A DNA stretch of 64,000 nt. It comes from Notoacmeibacter ruber. GTDB taxonomy: Bacteria > Pseudomonadota > Alphaproteobacteria > Rhizobiales > Rhizobiaceae. The DNA lies in the NCBI RefSeq assembly GCF_003668555.1, contig NZ_RCWN01000001.1:2959541-3023540 (forward strand), in the 5' to 3' direction. Made by a program: the position numbers and the translations under genes. Under the pieces are notes generated by a model that was given only the letters and a program-made list of their open reading frames with translations, was not told where the DNA came from and did no database searches. Position 1 is the stretch's first letter. Each line of letters starts with the position of its first letter. This document shows, in pieces, positions 10,842-19,127 of the stretch.

Positions 10842-11483
10842 TTAAGCCGCCTCGGCCTCCCGAATAGCCGCAAAGAAGGCGCGGATGCGCTCGGGATCCT
10901 TGGTGCCCGGCGCGCTTTCCAGTGAGGAAGAAACATCCAGTCCGCCGGGCGAGCAGACACGAAGGGCTTCCTGCACATTGTCAGGCGACAGTCCGCCTGA
11001 AAGAAACCAGTCGCCTTTGAGGTCCTTCAGGATCGACCAGTCGAAAGAGACGCCATTGCCGCCAGGCAGCACGGCTCCCTTTGGCGCCTTGGCGTCGAAG
11101 AGCAGTTTGTCCGCAATGTCCGCATATTCATCGATGCCGGAGAGATCGTCCGCCGTTTCCACGGCGATCGCCTTCATCACGGGCAAACCATAGCGATCCT
11201 TGATTTCCTCGACGCGATACGCTTCTTCCTTTCCGTGAAGCTGGAGCATGTCCGGCCCAACCGTCTCGACGATCGCATCAAGCATGCCGTCGCCGGCATC
11301 TACGGTTACCGCGACGACACTGACGCGCTGGTCCTTGGCGCGTTTCGCCAGTTCGCCAGCATGGGATGGACCGACATGGCGCGGCGATAGCGGGTAGAAT
11401 ACGAAACCGACATGGCTGGCACCCGAGGCGATGGCGACATCCACCGTCTGCTCGCTGCCGAGCCCGCAGATCTTGACGTCCAT
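10842..11483 (-). CDS. trpF: Phosphoribosylanthranilate isomerase
   Basis: Third step of the tryptophan branch: Amadori rearrangement of phosphoribosylanthranilate. A 213-residue TIM barrel starting MDVKICGL, where the Cys of KICGL is the catalytic base; the general-acid Asp lies in LLFDAKAP (about residue 130). GLDVSSSLESAPGTKDPERI is the phosphate-binding C-terminal motif. It is in the same orientation as trpB but 1.5 kb upstream of it, separated by the TetR/HXXEE cassette, so it probably has its own transcript. Confidence 0.96.
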   Translation of the reverse strand: MDVKICGLGSEQTVDVAIASGASHVGFVFYPLSPRHVGPSHAGELAKRAKDQRVSVVAVTVDAGDGMLDAIVETVGPDMLQLHGKEEAYRVEEIKDRYGLPVMKAIAVETADDLSGIDEYADIADKLLFDAKAPKGAVLPGGNGVSFDWSILKDLKGDWFLSGGLSPDNVQEALRVCSPGGLDVSSSLESAPGTKDPERIRAFFAAIREAEAA

Positions 11484-11634
11484 CGAATTGTCTCCGGTTC
11501 AAACCAACAAGAAGCGCACCCGCCTCGGTCGGGGCGAATGCGCAGTGCACAATTTAGGGCGTCGGGCAATGCAGTGCAAGCAAACGGCCGGATTGACCGG
11601 CAGAACTGCGGCATATGGTGAACGGACGCTGCTT

Positions 11635-12426
11635 TCAGCTCGAAAAATCGAAGGCCTGCAATCGACCGCCATGCTCTTTTAGCCATGCCTTGGCTTCGTC
11701 CACACGGGGGCAGAGGTCGTGGCATATCGCCCAGAAATGCCGGCCATGGTTCATTTCGGCCAGATGGGCGACCTCATGGGCGACGAGATAGTCGATCACG
11801 AAATCGGGCGCCATCATGATGCGCCATGAGAAGGAGAGGGTACCGTTCGCGGTGCAACTGCCCCACCGACTGCGCGTATCGCGAAACCGGACCGCTTCGA
11901 TCGGGCGGCCGAGCGTTGCGGCGTGGGCGTGAGCGAGCGGCACCATCATGGCTTCCGCCTCTTGGCGCAGGAATGCGGCGAGCCGTTTCGGCAAGGCTTC
12001 CTGGGGGCCATGAACGAGAATGGTCGGCCCGTCTTTTTCCTCGATGAGGGCTGGCAGGCCGCGCAGTTGTCCGGAATGGAGAATTCGGCAGGAGCGACCG
12101 CGAAAGGTGAGGTCGCCGCCCGCTACGAGTTCGGTTCCCTGATGGCGGTCCAGTCGTTCGGCCAGCCAGCCGGCATTGCGATCCAGAAAAGCATCGATCT
12201 GTTTTTTTGAAACACCGGGCGGTGCGGTTACACGCAGTGAACGTCCACCCGGCACGATGCGCAGGATCAGGCGTCTGGCGCGAGGATTGCGGTGAATGGC
12301 GAGCGGCAAGGCCCGTTCACCGACGGCGTGCAGGCGTTCTTCCTTCTTTGTCGAAGGCGAGCGGCGCTGAAAAAGGAGGGGCGAGGCGGCAACCATGACG
12401 CGCACAATAAAGCGATTCGGTTCCAT
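11635..12426 (-). CDS. SprT-like/YgjP-type M48 metallopeptidase (DUF45)
   Basis: A cytosolic zinc metalloprotease of the YgjP/WLM group. The zinc site is VAHEVAHLAEMNHGRHFW: HEVAH gives two His ligands and the catalytic Glu, and the downstream Asn-His-Gly-x-x-Phe motif gives the third ligand. RDTRSRWGSCTANGTLSFSWR is the family signature before it (RWGSC). The start is uncertain: ATG at 12426 (MEPNRFIVRV) or 12396; longer versions overlap the preceding terminator. About 263 residues. Often found beside trpF in rhizobia. Confidence 0.85.
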   Translation of the reverse strand: MEPNRFIVRVMVAASPLLFQRRSPSTKKEERLHAVGERALPLAIHRNPRARRLILRIVPGGRSLRVTAPPGVSKKQIDAFLDRNAGWLAERLDRHQGTELVAGGDLTFRGRSCRILHSGQLRGLPALIEEKDGPTILVHGPQEALPKRLAAFLRQEAEAMMVPLAHAHAATLGRPIEAVRFRDTRSRWGSCTANGTLSFSWRIMMAPDFVIDYLVAHEVAHLAEMNHGRHFWAICHDLCPRVDEAKAWLKEHGGRLQAFDFSS

Positions 12427-12561
12427 AAGGTTAACAGGAACTGACCGCTTTTCGTGTGGCCCGCGAAACCGCAAACCAACACCATCGAGAATCGTGCGAA
12501 TGAAGAAAATCGTGAAACGTCCGCTTTCGATGACGGGCACCCAAGCCTGCCATATCACAGA

Positions 12562-12598
12562 AACCAAAAGAAAGGCCGGGTTCATTTAAACCCGGCCT
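12562..12598 (-). terminator. Intrinsic terminator of the DUF2852 gene
   Basis: Ten-base arms AGGCCGGGTT (12573-12582) and AACCCGGCCT (12589-12598) with a six-base loop. Read on the minus strand, TTTCTTTT follows the hairpin, so it ends transcription coming from 13077. Confidence 0.85.
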
Positions 12599-12624
12599 GA
12601 AACAATCGTTCGTGTCGAACAGCC

Positions 12625-13077
12625 TTACCCGGCGTACGCGCCACCGGCCAGATCACCGGTCTGATCGGCTTTTTCGTGTTCGACCGTCTTGCGCTCGCGG
12701 CGGGCGGCCATGAAGGATTCGAATTCCTGCTTGTCGCGCGCCATGCGCAGTTCGCGCATATGCGTATCGAACTCTTCACGCATTTCCTCGACCTTGCGGC
12801 GCTCTTCCGCAAGACGCTTCAATTCGTCATCACGCCATGCGTCAAAAGCAACATTGCCGGTCGACGGCGCAGATGCGCTACGCGCTGCGCGGCGCCATCC
12901 CGCCACGACGCGATCGGTGGCACCGTTGACGTCTGTCCTGAAGGCTTCCAGCCGGTCACCCCACAGGATGAAGGCCAGCATGGCCAATCCAAGCGGCCAC
13001 CAGAGCATGAAGCCGATGATCATCAACGCGATGGTCGCGGGCGTCCAGGCGGGACGGATCAGGGCATTGGATTTCAT
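12625..13077 (-). CDS. DUF2852 domain-containing protein
   Basis: A 150-residue protein of the alphaproteobacterial DUF2852 family; function unknown. It has one or two N-terminal membrane segments (about residues 12-42: ALMIIGFMLWWPLGLAMLAF). A long charged helix that looks like a coiled coil (about 80-130: DELKRLAEERRKVEEMREEF) carries the family's conserved FDTHMRELRMARDKQEFE. The C-terminal tail ends GGAYAG. ATG at 13086 is also in frame, but AAGG sits at a usual distance from 13077. A strong terminator follows it. Confidence 0.85.
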   Translation of the reverse strand: MKSNALIRPAWTPATIALMIIGFMLWWPLGLAMLAFILWGDRLEAFRTDVNGATDRVVAGWRRAARSASAPSTGNVAFDAWRDDELKRLAEERRKVEEMREEFDTHMRELRMARDKQEFESFMAARRERKTVEHEKADQTGDLAGGAYAG

Positions 13078-13202
13078 CGAAAGCATCCTTTCTCACCTGC
13101 GGTCACACGAAGTGGGGGATCGAAACATAGCGACCGCTCTATGTTTATGAGATGGGAATTGCTTCGGTCCGATTCAAGATTTTGTGGGTCTAAATCGATC
13201 GA

Positions 13203-13988
13203 TCACGCGCCTTGCTGCGCGGATACTTGCTCGGCCATTGTATCGCAAACCCGCAAGAGCAGGGCGATATCCTGTTCGCGCGACAGGCGATGGTCGCCAT
13301 CCTTCACATAGGTCAGGGTCACGTCGTCTGCCGGCAAGCGCTCCATCAGCGATTGCGCCGTCTGCCACGGGACGTCGGGGTCTTCCATGCCCTGAACGAT
13401 ATGGACGGGACAGTGCGTGTCGATGAGACCGTTCAGAACACTGTTTTTCTCGCCATCGTCGAACAGCTTCTTCGTGAAGACATTCGGGTCGGGTCCATAT
13501 GGTGTCGGCACTTCATGTCGGCCGGTCTCTTCCAGGACTTTCTTTTCCTTGGCCGTCAGCTCGCCATTCAACATGCGAGACGTAAAATCGGGAGCCGGAG
13601 CGAGGAGGATCATTCCGGCGATGCGGTCCGTCTCACCAGCTTTGACCATTTCCTGCACGGCGCGAAGGGCAATCCAGCCGCCCATGGACGAGCCGACAAG
13701 GACCAGCGGGCCATCAGTCAGTCGATCGAGCACCGCGAGCGTTTCCGACAGCCACAGAGAGATGGTGCCGGCCTCGAAATCGCCGCCGGATTCGCCGTGA
13801 CCGGAATAGTCGAACCGAAGAAAGGCATGGCCGGTCTCGGCGCAATGGTTCGAGATGGCCTCGGCCTTCGTTCCGGCCATATCGGAGCGAAATCCACCCA
13901 GCCAGACGAAGGTTGGCGAGGCCCCATCGACCCGCCGCCAGGCGATGGGCGTACCGTCAATCGTTAGCCTGCCTTGTTCTTCCGGCAT
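13203..13988 (-). CDS. Alpha/beta hydrolase (ABHD10-like serine esterase/thioesterase)
   Basis: A 261-residue alpha/beta hydrolase. The nucleophile elbow is VGSSMGGW (Ser about residue 101), the oxyanion strand is FVWLGGFRSDMAGTKA, and FDYSGHGESGG precedes the elbow. The Asp is probably in QGMEDPDVPW and the His in KDGDHRLSR. FVWLGGF and SDM are typical of the ABHD10/mycophenolic-acid acyl-glucuronide esterase group, whose mammalian member also removes fatty acyl groups from proteins. The substrate here is unknown. Monocistronic on the minus strand. Confidence 0.88.
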   Translation of the reverse strand: MPEEQGRLTIDGTPIAWRRVDGASPTFVWLGGFRSDMAGTKAEAISNHCAETGHAFLRFDYSGHGESGGDFEAGTISLWLSETLAVLDRLTDGPLVLVGSSMGGWIALRAVQEMVKAGETDRIAGMILLAPAPDFTSRMLNGELTAKEKKVLEETGRHEVPTPYGPDPNVFTKKLFDDGEKNSVLNGLIDTHCPVHIVQGMEDPDVPWQTAQSLMERLPADDVTLTYVKDGDHRLSREQDIALLLRVCDTMAEQVSAQQGA

Positions 13989-14100
13989 GATCGCTCCAGT
14001 CCGCTTCGCTTTTGGGCGTGAAAAATAATCAGGGGCGTGTTATGAAGAGGCACCGTCGTCATGGCAATCAACAATCCCTATATAGGTGAGGTCGTCATGG

Positions 14101-14118
14101 GCAGCGTTGCAACGCTGC
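14101..14118. promoter_or_regulatory. Perfect 18-base palindrome in the infC leader
   Basis: GCAGCGTTGCAACGCTGC is identical to its reverse complement and ends 48 bases before the infC start codon. It could be an operator or an RNA structure in the leader. No T run follows, so it is not an intrinsic terminator. Confidence 0.5.
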
Positions 14119-14166
14119 TGACACGGCAGAAAATTTGTAAGTTTAACGGTTCAGGAGAACACGACC

Positions 14167-14703
14167 ATTCGCAGACCTTTTCGAGCGCCTCCCCCCACGA
14201 AGGAAGGGCCGCGCGCAAACCGAGAAATCCGTGTGCCCACCGTCATGCTCATCGATGCAGACGGGGAAAACCGCGGAGAAGTTCCCACTGAAGACGCAGT
14301 CCGCATGGCGGAAGAGGCCGGCCTCGATCTGATCGAGGTGCAGACCAACGCCAAGCCGCCCGTCTGCAAGATCCAGGATCTTGGCCGGCTGAAATATCAG
14401 CAGCAGAAGAAGAAGGCCGAGGCGCGGAAGAAGCAGAAGACGATCGAGATCAAGGAGGTGAAGATGCGGCCCAACATCGACACCCACGATTACGACGTGA
14501 AGATGAAGGCCGCTAAGCGCTTCTTTGAAAATGGCGACAAGGTGAAGGTCACTCTGCGTTTCCGCGGTCGCGAAATGGCGCACCAGGAACTCGGTATGGA
14601 GCTTCTCAACCGCGTCAAGGAAGACACGGTGGATATCGCCAAGGTCGAGGCCGAGCCGAAGCTCGAGGGTCGTCAGATGATGATGGTCCTGGCACCGCGC
14701 TGA
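14167..14703 (+). CDS. infC: Translation initiation factor IF-3, with AUU start codon
   Basis: IF-3 binds the 30S subunit, keeps it apart from 50S and checks start-codon pairing. The only conventional in-frame start (GTG 14233) would remove the family's N-terminus. Reading upstream gives Arg-Arg-Pro-Phe-Arg-Ala-Pro-Pro-Pro, the usual rhizobial IF-3 beginning, starting at ATT 14167-14169. AGGAGA (14153-14158) is 8 bases ahead. Non-standard starts in infC are known and let IF-3 repress its own translation. N domain ([21 protein letters not shown]), basic linker ([11 protein letters not shown]) and C domain ([25 protein letters not shown]) are complete; 178 residues. Confidence 0.95.
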   Translation: MRRPFRAPPPTKEGPRANREIRVPTVMLIDADGENRGEVPTEDAVRMAEEAGLDLIEVQTNAKPPVCKIQDLGRLKYQQQKKKAEARKKQKTIEIKEVKMRPNIDTHDYDVKMKAAKRFFENGDKVKVTLRFRGREMAHQELGMELLNRVKEDTVDIAKVEAEPKLEGRQMMMVLAPR

Positions 14704-14730
14704 GCGCGACCGCTAGTCCGACGAAATGAA

Positions 14731-14756
14731 GCGGCCCCCGGCGGGGGCCGCTTTTG
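14731..14756 (+). terminator. Intrinsic terminator of infC
   Basis: Arms GCGGCCCCC (14731-14739) and GGGGGCCGC (14743-14751) with a three-base loop, then TTTTG. It separates infC from the converging ene-reductase gene and from rpmI, 3.6 kb away. Confidence 0.9.
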
Positions 14757-14795
14757 TATTCATAGCTGAAAAAAGACGGATCGCGCTTAGGAGCC

Positions 14796-15905
14796 TCAGC
14801 TCGTCTTCCCGTTGTCGCGACCGAGCGTGGCAAACGGGTAATCCGTATAGCCTTCTTCCGCGCCGCCATAGAACGTATCCTGATTGGGCTCGTTGAGGGG
14901 AGTGCCGTTCAGCCAGCGCAGCGGCAGGTCCGGATTGGCCAGGAAATCGCGCCCGACGGCAACGGCATGGCACCAGCCCTCGGAAACGTATTTCTCGGCG
15001 TGTTCTGCGTCATAGGCGCCATTGGCGACGAAGAAGCCGTGCCATTCACGGCGGACCTTCTTCAATATTTCGGCTTTCTCAGCGGTGCGGTCTTCGCCGC
15101 GGAAGCTCTCGACGAAATGAAGGTAGGCCAGTTCCCGCTTGTCGAGCTCGGCGATGAGGTAGGAGTAGAGCCCGACCGGATCGTCTTCCGGCACGTCATT
15201 GGCTTCGCCGAGCGGCGATAGCCTGAGGCCGACCTTGTCCGATCCGATCTCCTGGATAAGGCGATCGGCGACCCGTAAGGTCAGTCGGCTGCGGTTCTCG
15301 ACCGAGCCGCCATATTCATCTTCCCGCTTGTTCGAGCCCGAATGAAGAAACTGGTTCAGCAGATAGCCATTGGCGGAGTGGATCTCGACCCCATCGAAGC
15401 CGGCTTCCATGGCGCAGCGTGCAGCGTGGGCGAAATCCTCCACGAGTTGATCGATTTCCTCGAGCGAAAGCGCGCGGGGCTCGGAGACATCCTCGAAACC
15501 ATCATGGGTGAAGGTTTTGGCATCGGCCCGGATTGCGCTGGGCGCGACAGGCTGTTCTCCCTTCGGCTCGATGTGGACATGGCGGATACGGCCGACATGC
15601 CATAGCTGGCAATAGATACGGCCGCCGGCGGCATGGACGGCATCGGTGACGAGGCGCCAGCCTTCGACATGCGCGTCTGTGTAGATGCCGGGGGTCTTGA
15701 TGTAGCCCTTGCCAAGAGGGGTGATCTGCGTCGCTTCAGAGATGATCAGTCCAGCCGAGGCACGCTGCGCGTAATATGTGGCGGTGACCTCCCAGGGCGT
15801 CCCGTCGTCATGCGCGCGGTTGCGGGTGAGCGGAGCCATGAAAACCCGATTGGGAACGATCAGATCGCCCATTTTGTGCGGAGAGAATATCGTCTGAGGA
15901 GCCAT
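14796..15905 (-). CDS. Alkene reductase, old yellow enzyme family (NemA-like)
   Basis: FMN- and NADPH-dependent reductase of activated C=C bonds and nitro groups. 369 residues; the start MAPQTIFSPHKMGDL is the first ATG that fits the family. MAPLTRNRA is the flavin-binding first strand. EIHSANGYLLNQFLHSGSNKR carries the His/Asn pair that binds the substrate carbonyl, and DEYGGSVENRSR and VGRDFLANPDLP (phosphate loop) follow. NemA-type genes are often controlled by an adjacent nemR or tetR, but none is adjacent here. Upstream in-frame extension runs into the kinase gene and is rejected. Confidence 0.93.
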   Translation of the reverse strand: MAPQTIFSPHKMGDLIVPNRVFMAPLTRNRAHDDGTPWEVTATYYAQRASAGLIISEATQITPLGKGYIKTPGIYTDAHVEGWRLVTDAVHAAGGRIYCQLWHVGRIRHVHIEPKGEQPVAPSAIRADAKTFTHDGFEDVSEPRALSLEEIDQLVEDFAHAARCAMEAGFDGVEIHSANGYLLNQFLHSGSNKREDEYGGSVENRSRLTLRVADRLIQEIGSDKVGLRLSPLGEANDVPEDDPVGLYSYLIAELDKRELAYLHFVESFRGEDRTAEKAEILKKVRREWHGFFVANGAYDAEHAEKYVSEGWCHAVAVGRDFLANPDLPLRWLNGTPLNEPNQDTFYGGAEEGYTDYPFATLGRDNGKTS

Positions 15906-16012
15906 GAAGCTGTCCTTTGATTTACGAAAAGAATGGAGTGGGTCGGACATCGTGCGCGAAGGCCCAATGTCGAGACCGCGGAGGGATGATGCGCGGTGAC
16001 GCACCGTTGCTT

Positions 16013-17653
16013 TTACGAAGACGCCGGCAATGGAGGCGTTTCGGCCGGATGTGGAACCGAAATACCGCTCAGCAGAGCATCCAGATGCCAGACCAGCCCT
16101 TCCGGCCGGTAATCGATCTCGACCGTCTGGTCCGTCGCGCCCGTTACCCCGTAACGAATGAGCCGCGATCCGAAGCCGGACCGTGAGGGCTCGATGACGG
16201 TCGGCCCGTTCCTTTCCGTCCATCTCATGGTCAGCCGGTCTTCATTCTCTCCGGTGACACGCCATTCCAGATCGACGCGGCCCTCTTCCACGCTGAGCGA
16301 GCCGTGCTTGGCGGCGTTGGTCGCCAGTTCATGAATTATGAGGGACAGGGAAAGAGCGGCCCCGGCAGCCAGAGCAATATCCGGGCCCTTCCAGCTAATG
16401 CGCATCGGCTCGTCCTGATGAGGTCGCAGAGCATTCGTGACCACATCGATGATGCCTGCCTGCTCCACCGACCCTTTGAGAAGGACCTCATGGGCATGCC
16501 CGAGCGCTGAAAGGCGGCGGCCTATACCGGCCTTGGCGCTCTCCAGATCTCTCGCCGACCGCAGCGACTGCGAAACGATGGACTGCGCCATCGAAAGGGA
16601 GTTTTTGAGTCGGTGAGAGAGCTCGCGATTGAGCAGTTCACGCTGTTGCTCTGCTCTCAGGCGACCAAGCGCGGCCTGCACGCGGTCCGCAACGGCATAG
16701 CTGAAGCGAAGATCGCGCTCGCTCCAGTCCACTGGACCGTCACTATGAATCAGTACGACAAGAACGAATTTGCCATGTTCCAGAATGGGGATGTTGATCA
16801 GCGCTCTGATGCCGAGGCCGAGAAGAGCATCGGCGTGCATGGCTGTGCGTGGGTCATGTTCGACATCGTCAATGGCGACCACCTGCCCTGCCTTCAGGTC
16901 GTCGATGAACGAGCCATATTCGCGAAAGTTGTGCTGACCGGAAATGGAGCTTGTACCTGACCGTCTCCACTCGGGAGGAATGAAAACGGTTTCGCTGCCC
17001 TCATCCACAATGCCGAAACCGGCGCGGCTTGGCGTCAGGACCTCTGCCATGCTTGTGGCGGCCGCGTAGGCGATGCTCTCTATGTCGGTCAGTTCGCGGA
17101 GACGATCACCAAGCTGAAGCAGGGCCTGTTTGCGCAGTTCTGTAAGCCGGCGGTCCGTTATGTCGAGCAGGACACCAGGGAACCGCCTCGGCTTGCCGTC
17201 TTCGCCGCGATAACAGTGTCCATTGACCGCGACCCAGCGCGGTCGAAAGCCATTCGGAACATCGGCAATCCGAAATTCTTCGGAAAAGGGCCCGCCGACG
17301 TCGACCGCATGGCGGATGGCTGCGTCCACGTGAGCCCGGTCGCGCTTGTCGATGCCGTCGATAAAGCGGGAAAAGCTGACGCCTTCCGCCGCCTGCTCGG
17401 AATCGATACCTAAAAGGTCCGCGCATTTCCTCCCGGCGTGGAAGCGGTCGGTGGGAATATCCCAGTCCCACCATCCGATGGCATGAGCTGCATCGAATAT
17501 CACGGCGAGCCGCTCTTGCATGATAGCATCCGGTTCGGTTGAACCGGACGTTTCAGAGCTATTTGCTTTCAGGGTCGGTGAGCCATCTGCCCCGACGCGG
17601 CCTGGGGCGTTTCCAGCGTCGGAGGGGCTGCTCGGCCCGGCGCCATCACGCAT
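16013..17653 (-). CDS. HWE-family sensor histidine kinase (PAS-GAF-HWE)
   Basis: About 546 residues without membrane segments. PAS-like sensor near residues 48-168 (IGWWDWDIPTDRF to GVLLDITDRR), GAF near 180-330, then the HWE kinase core. The phospho-acceptor is His348 in ELSHRLKNSLSMAQSIV, and the N-box HELATNAAKHG is at 442-452. Alphaproteobacterial HWE kinases commonly sense light or general stress and signal to single-domain regulators. PAS here lacks an obvious LOV cysteine motif (NCRFLQ). The ATG at 17653 shares its A with the stop of the response-regulator gene, so the pair is coupled. Confidence 0.93.
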   Translation of the reverse strand: MRDGAGPSSPSDAGNAPGRVGADGSPTLKANSSETSGSTEPDAIMQERLAVIFDAAHAIGWWDWDIPTDRFHAGRKCADLLGIDSEQAAEGVSFSRFIDGIDKRDRAHVDAAIRHAVDVGGPFSEEFRIADVPNGFRPRWVAVNGHCYRGEDGKPRRFPGVLLDITDRRLTELRKQALLQLGDRLRELTDIESIAYAAATSMAEVLTPSRAGFGIVDEGSETVFIPPEWRRSGTSSISGQHNFREYGSFIDDLKAGQVVAIDDVEHDPRTAMHADALLGLGIRALINIPILEHGKFVLVVLIHSDGPVDWSERDLRFSYAVADRVQAALGRLRAEQQRELLNRELSHRLKNSLSMAQSIVSQSLRSARDLESAKAGIGRRLSALGHAHEVLLKGSVEQAGIIDVVTNALRPHQDEPMRISWKGPDIALAAGAALSLSLIIHELATNAAKHGSLSVEEGRVDLEWRVTGENEDRLTMRWTERNGPTVIEPSRSGFGSRLIRYGVTGATDQTVEIDYRPEGLVWHLDALLSGISVPHPAETPPLPASS

Positions 17654-18048
17654 CACATGACCGGGTGGTTGAAATCCGCCAATAAGCGGTTGAAGTCGGA
17701 GGGCAGATAGGGCTTTGGCATGAAGCGGGCGCGATGGGGCAGGGACGAATCGTCAATCGTATGACGGCCGGACGCGACGATCACGTCGATGGGCGGCCAC
17801 CGGTCGGCGACTTCGCGCGCCAGGGCAAGCCCGTCGATACTTCCCGCCAGATTGATGTCGGTGAAGAGGATGCAGATATCGCCACGCTGCCGAAGCACAG
17901 CGAGTGCTTCCTTGGCGTTGGTCGTTTCGATCGGCAGATAGCCCGCATCGGCCACCATGTCGGCAGCTTCCATCAAAAGGAGCGGTTCATCCTCGACAAT
18001 AAGGACGGCCTTCTTGCAAGTGGAAGGCGGAGGGGTTGCTGTTGCCAT
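17653..18048 (-). CDS. Single-domain response regulator (CheY-like)
   Basis: A 131-residue receiver domain with no output domain. The acidic pocket is Glu19-Asp20 (LIVEDEP), the phospho-acceptor Asp64 (LFTDINLAGS) and the conserved Lys112 (FMPKPY). FTDINLAGSIDGLALA matches the FxxDxxLxxxxDGxxLA pattern of receivers paired with HWE kinases. It precedes the kinase in the same transcript with overlapping stop/start codons. It probably relays phosphate to another protein or acts as a phosphate sink. Confidence 0.93.
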   Translation of the reverse strand: MATATPPPSTCKKAVLIVEDEPLLLMEAADMVADAGYLPIETTNAKEALAVLRQRGDICILFTDINLAGSIDGLALAREVADRWPPIDVIVASGRHTIDDSSLPHRARFMPKPYLPSDFNRLLADFNHPVM

Positions 18049-18352
18049 TACTCGTATCGCATTACTATTGATTGCCGAAAACGCCGTCAGCCGTCGGCGG
18101 TTCCAATTTTTTTGCGTTGCGGGAAAAATATCTGGTCCGCTCTTGGCTGGTTTCGGTCTGAGCGCATCCGCCTTTCGGATCGGCCCTTGCGTCCATGATC
18201 GACACGCGCTAATAGCCCGCTGTTCTGAGACAGCCGGCAGGGCATGCCGTGGTGTCTCTAAATGCTAAGCCCGAATGTTCGTCGCTTTCGGGTCGGCTTT
18301 GAGGACCGGCATGGGATGAGCCATGCCGCACCCGCCAGTTAAGGAGAGCAAA
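18049..18352 (+). other. Gene-free leader and promoter region of rpmI-rplT
   Basis: A 304-base stretch between divergent genes that must hold promoters for the response regulator and for rpmI. Near the rpmI side CCCGAA (18270-18275) and TTCGGG (18287-18292) can pair, giving a short leader hairpin, and AAGGAGAG precedes the rpmI ATG. Ribosomal-protein leaders that bind L20 are known in other bacteria, but I cannot match any known fold here. I see no coding sequence. Confidence 0.4.
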
Positions 18353-18553
18353 ATGCCCAAGATGAAGACGAAGTCGTCCTGCAAGAAACGGTTCAAGATG
18401 ACCGCTCGGGGCAAGGTCAAGGCGCAGGCTGCCGGCAAGCGCCACGGCATGATCAAACGGTCCAACGACTTTATCCGCGATGCGCGCGGCACCATGGTGC
18501 TGAGCGAGCCGGATACCAAGCTCGTAAAGATCTTCATGCCTTACAACCGCTAA
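18353..18553 (+). CDS. rpmI: 50S ribosomal protein L35 (bL35)
   Basis: A 66-residue protein: [20 protein letters not shown] at the N-terminus and the family [18 protein letters not shown] later. Located 40 bases before rplT, the usual rpmI-rplT operon. The start follows AAGGAGAG; a ten-residue upstream extension is not part of the family. infC, which precedes these genes in many bacteria, is on the same strand but 3.6 kb upstream behind its own terminator. Confidence 0.97.
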   Translation: MPKMKTKSSCKKRFKMTARGKVKAQAAGKRHGMIKRSNDFIRDARGTMVLSEPDTKLVKIFMPYNR

Positions 18554-18593
18554 GCGCGGTCCTTCCCCGAAACACTGACGCAGGAGAACCAGA

Positions 18594-18998
18594 ATGGCCC
18601 GCGTGAAAAGAGGCGTGACAGCTCACGCCAAGCACAAGAAGACCATCAAGGCAGCCAAGGGCTTTTATGGCCGCCGCAAGAATACGATTCGCATCGCCAA
18701 GCAGGCCGTCGAGAAGTCGATGCAGTATGCGACTCGCGACCGCCGCACGAGGAAGCGCAATTTCCGCGCCCTCTGGGTTCAGCGCCTCAACGCCGCTGCC
18801 CGCGAACATGGCCTGACCTATAGCCGCCTGATCGACGGCCTGAACAAGGCCGGTATCGAGATGGACCGCAAGGTCCTCTCCGACATGGCGATCCATGAGC
18901 CGGAGGCATTCGCTGCTGTTGTCGCTCAGGCCAAGGACGCTCTGTCCTACCTGAAGGACGGCAATACCAACGAATATGAGCGTGCCGTCGGCGCATAA
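18594..18998 (+). CDS. rplT: 50S ribosomal protein L20 (bL20)
   Basis: A 134-residue rRNA-binding protein needed early in 50S assembly. [19 protein letters not shown] and [13 protein letters not shown] are the extended basic N-terminus, and [20 protein letters not shown] lies in the globular part. A Shine-Dalgarno sequence (CAGGAG) precedes the ATG. The tail after residue 118 is acidic and slightly longer than the E. coli protein, as is common in alphaproteobacteria. Co-transcribed with rpmI and followed by a strong terminator-like hairpin 55 bases after its stop. Confidence 0.97.
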   Translation: MARVKRGVTAHAKHKKTIKAAKGFYGRRKNTIRIAKQAVEKSMQYATRDRRTRKRNFRALWVQRLNAAAREHGLTYSRLIDGLNKAGIEMDRKVLSDMAIHEPEAFAAVVAQAKDALSYLKDGNTNEYERAVGA

Positions 18999-19053
18999 GA
19001 CGGATAGAGAGTCCGGCGCGCTTGAACCGCGCCGCGCTTTCTGACAGGACAAG

Positions 19054-19086
19054 CCCGCGAATGGCCCCGCCATTTGCGGGTTTTTT
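19054..19086 (+). terminator. Terminator between rplT and pheS, possible attenuator
   Basis: CCCGCGAATGG (19054-19064) and CCATTTGCGGG (19070-19080) form an 11-base stem with one internal mismatch, a five-base loop and then TTTTTT. It ends only 41 bases before the pheS ATG, leaving little space for a separate promoter, so it may act as an attenuator for read-through into pheS (inference). Confidence 0.85.
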
Positions 19087-19127
19087 CGTGCCGGCCTTCG
19101 ACCGGCGCACGAGGAATGGACGAGACT

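Noticed and set aside
14061..14291. Leader peptide ORF ahead of infC
   Set aside because: It overlaps the infC start in another frame, has no ribosome site and does not look like a known leader peptide.
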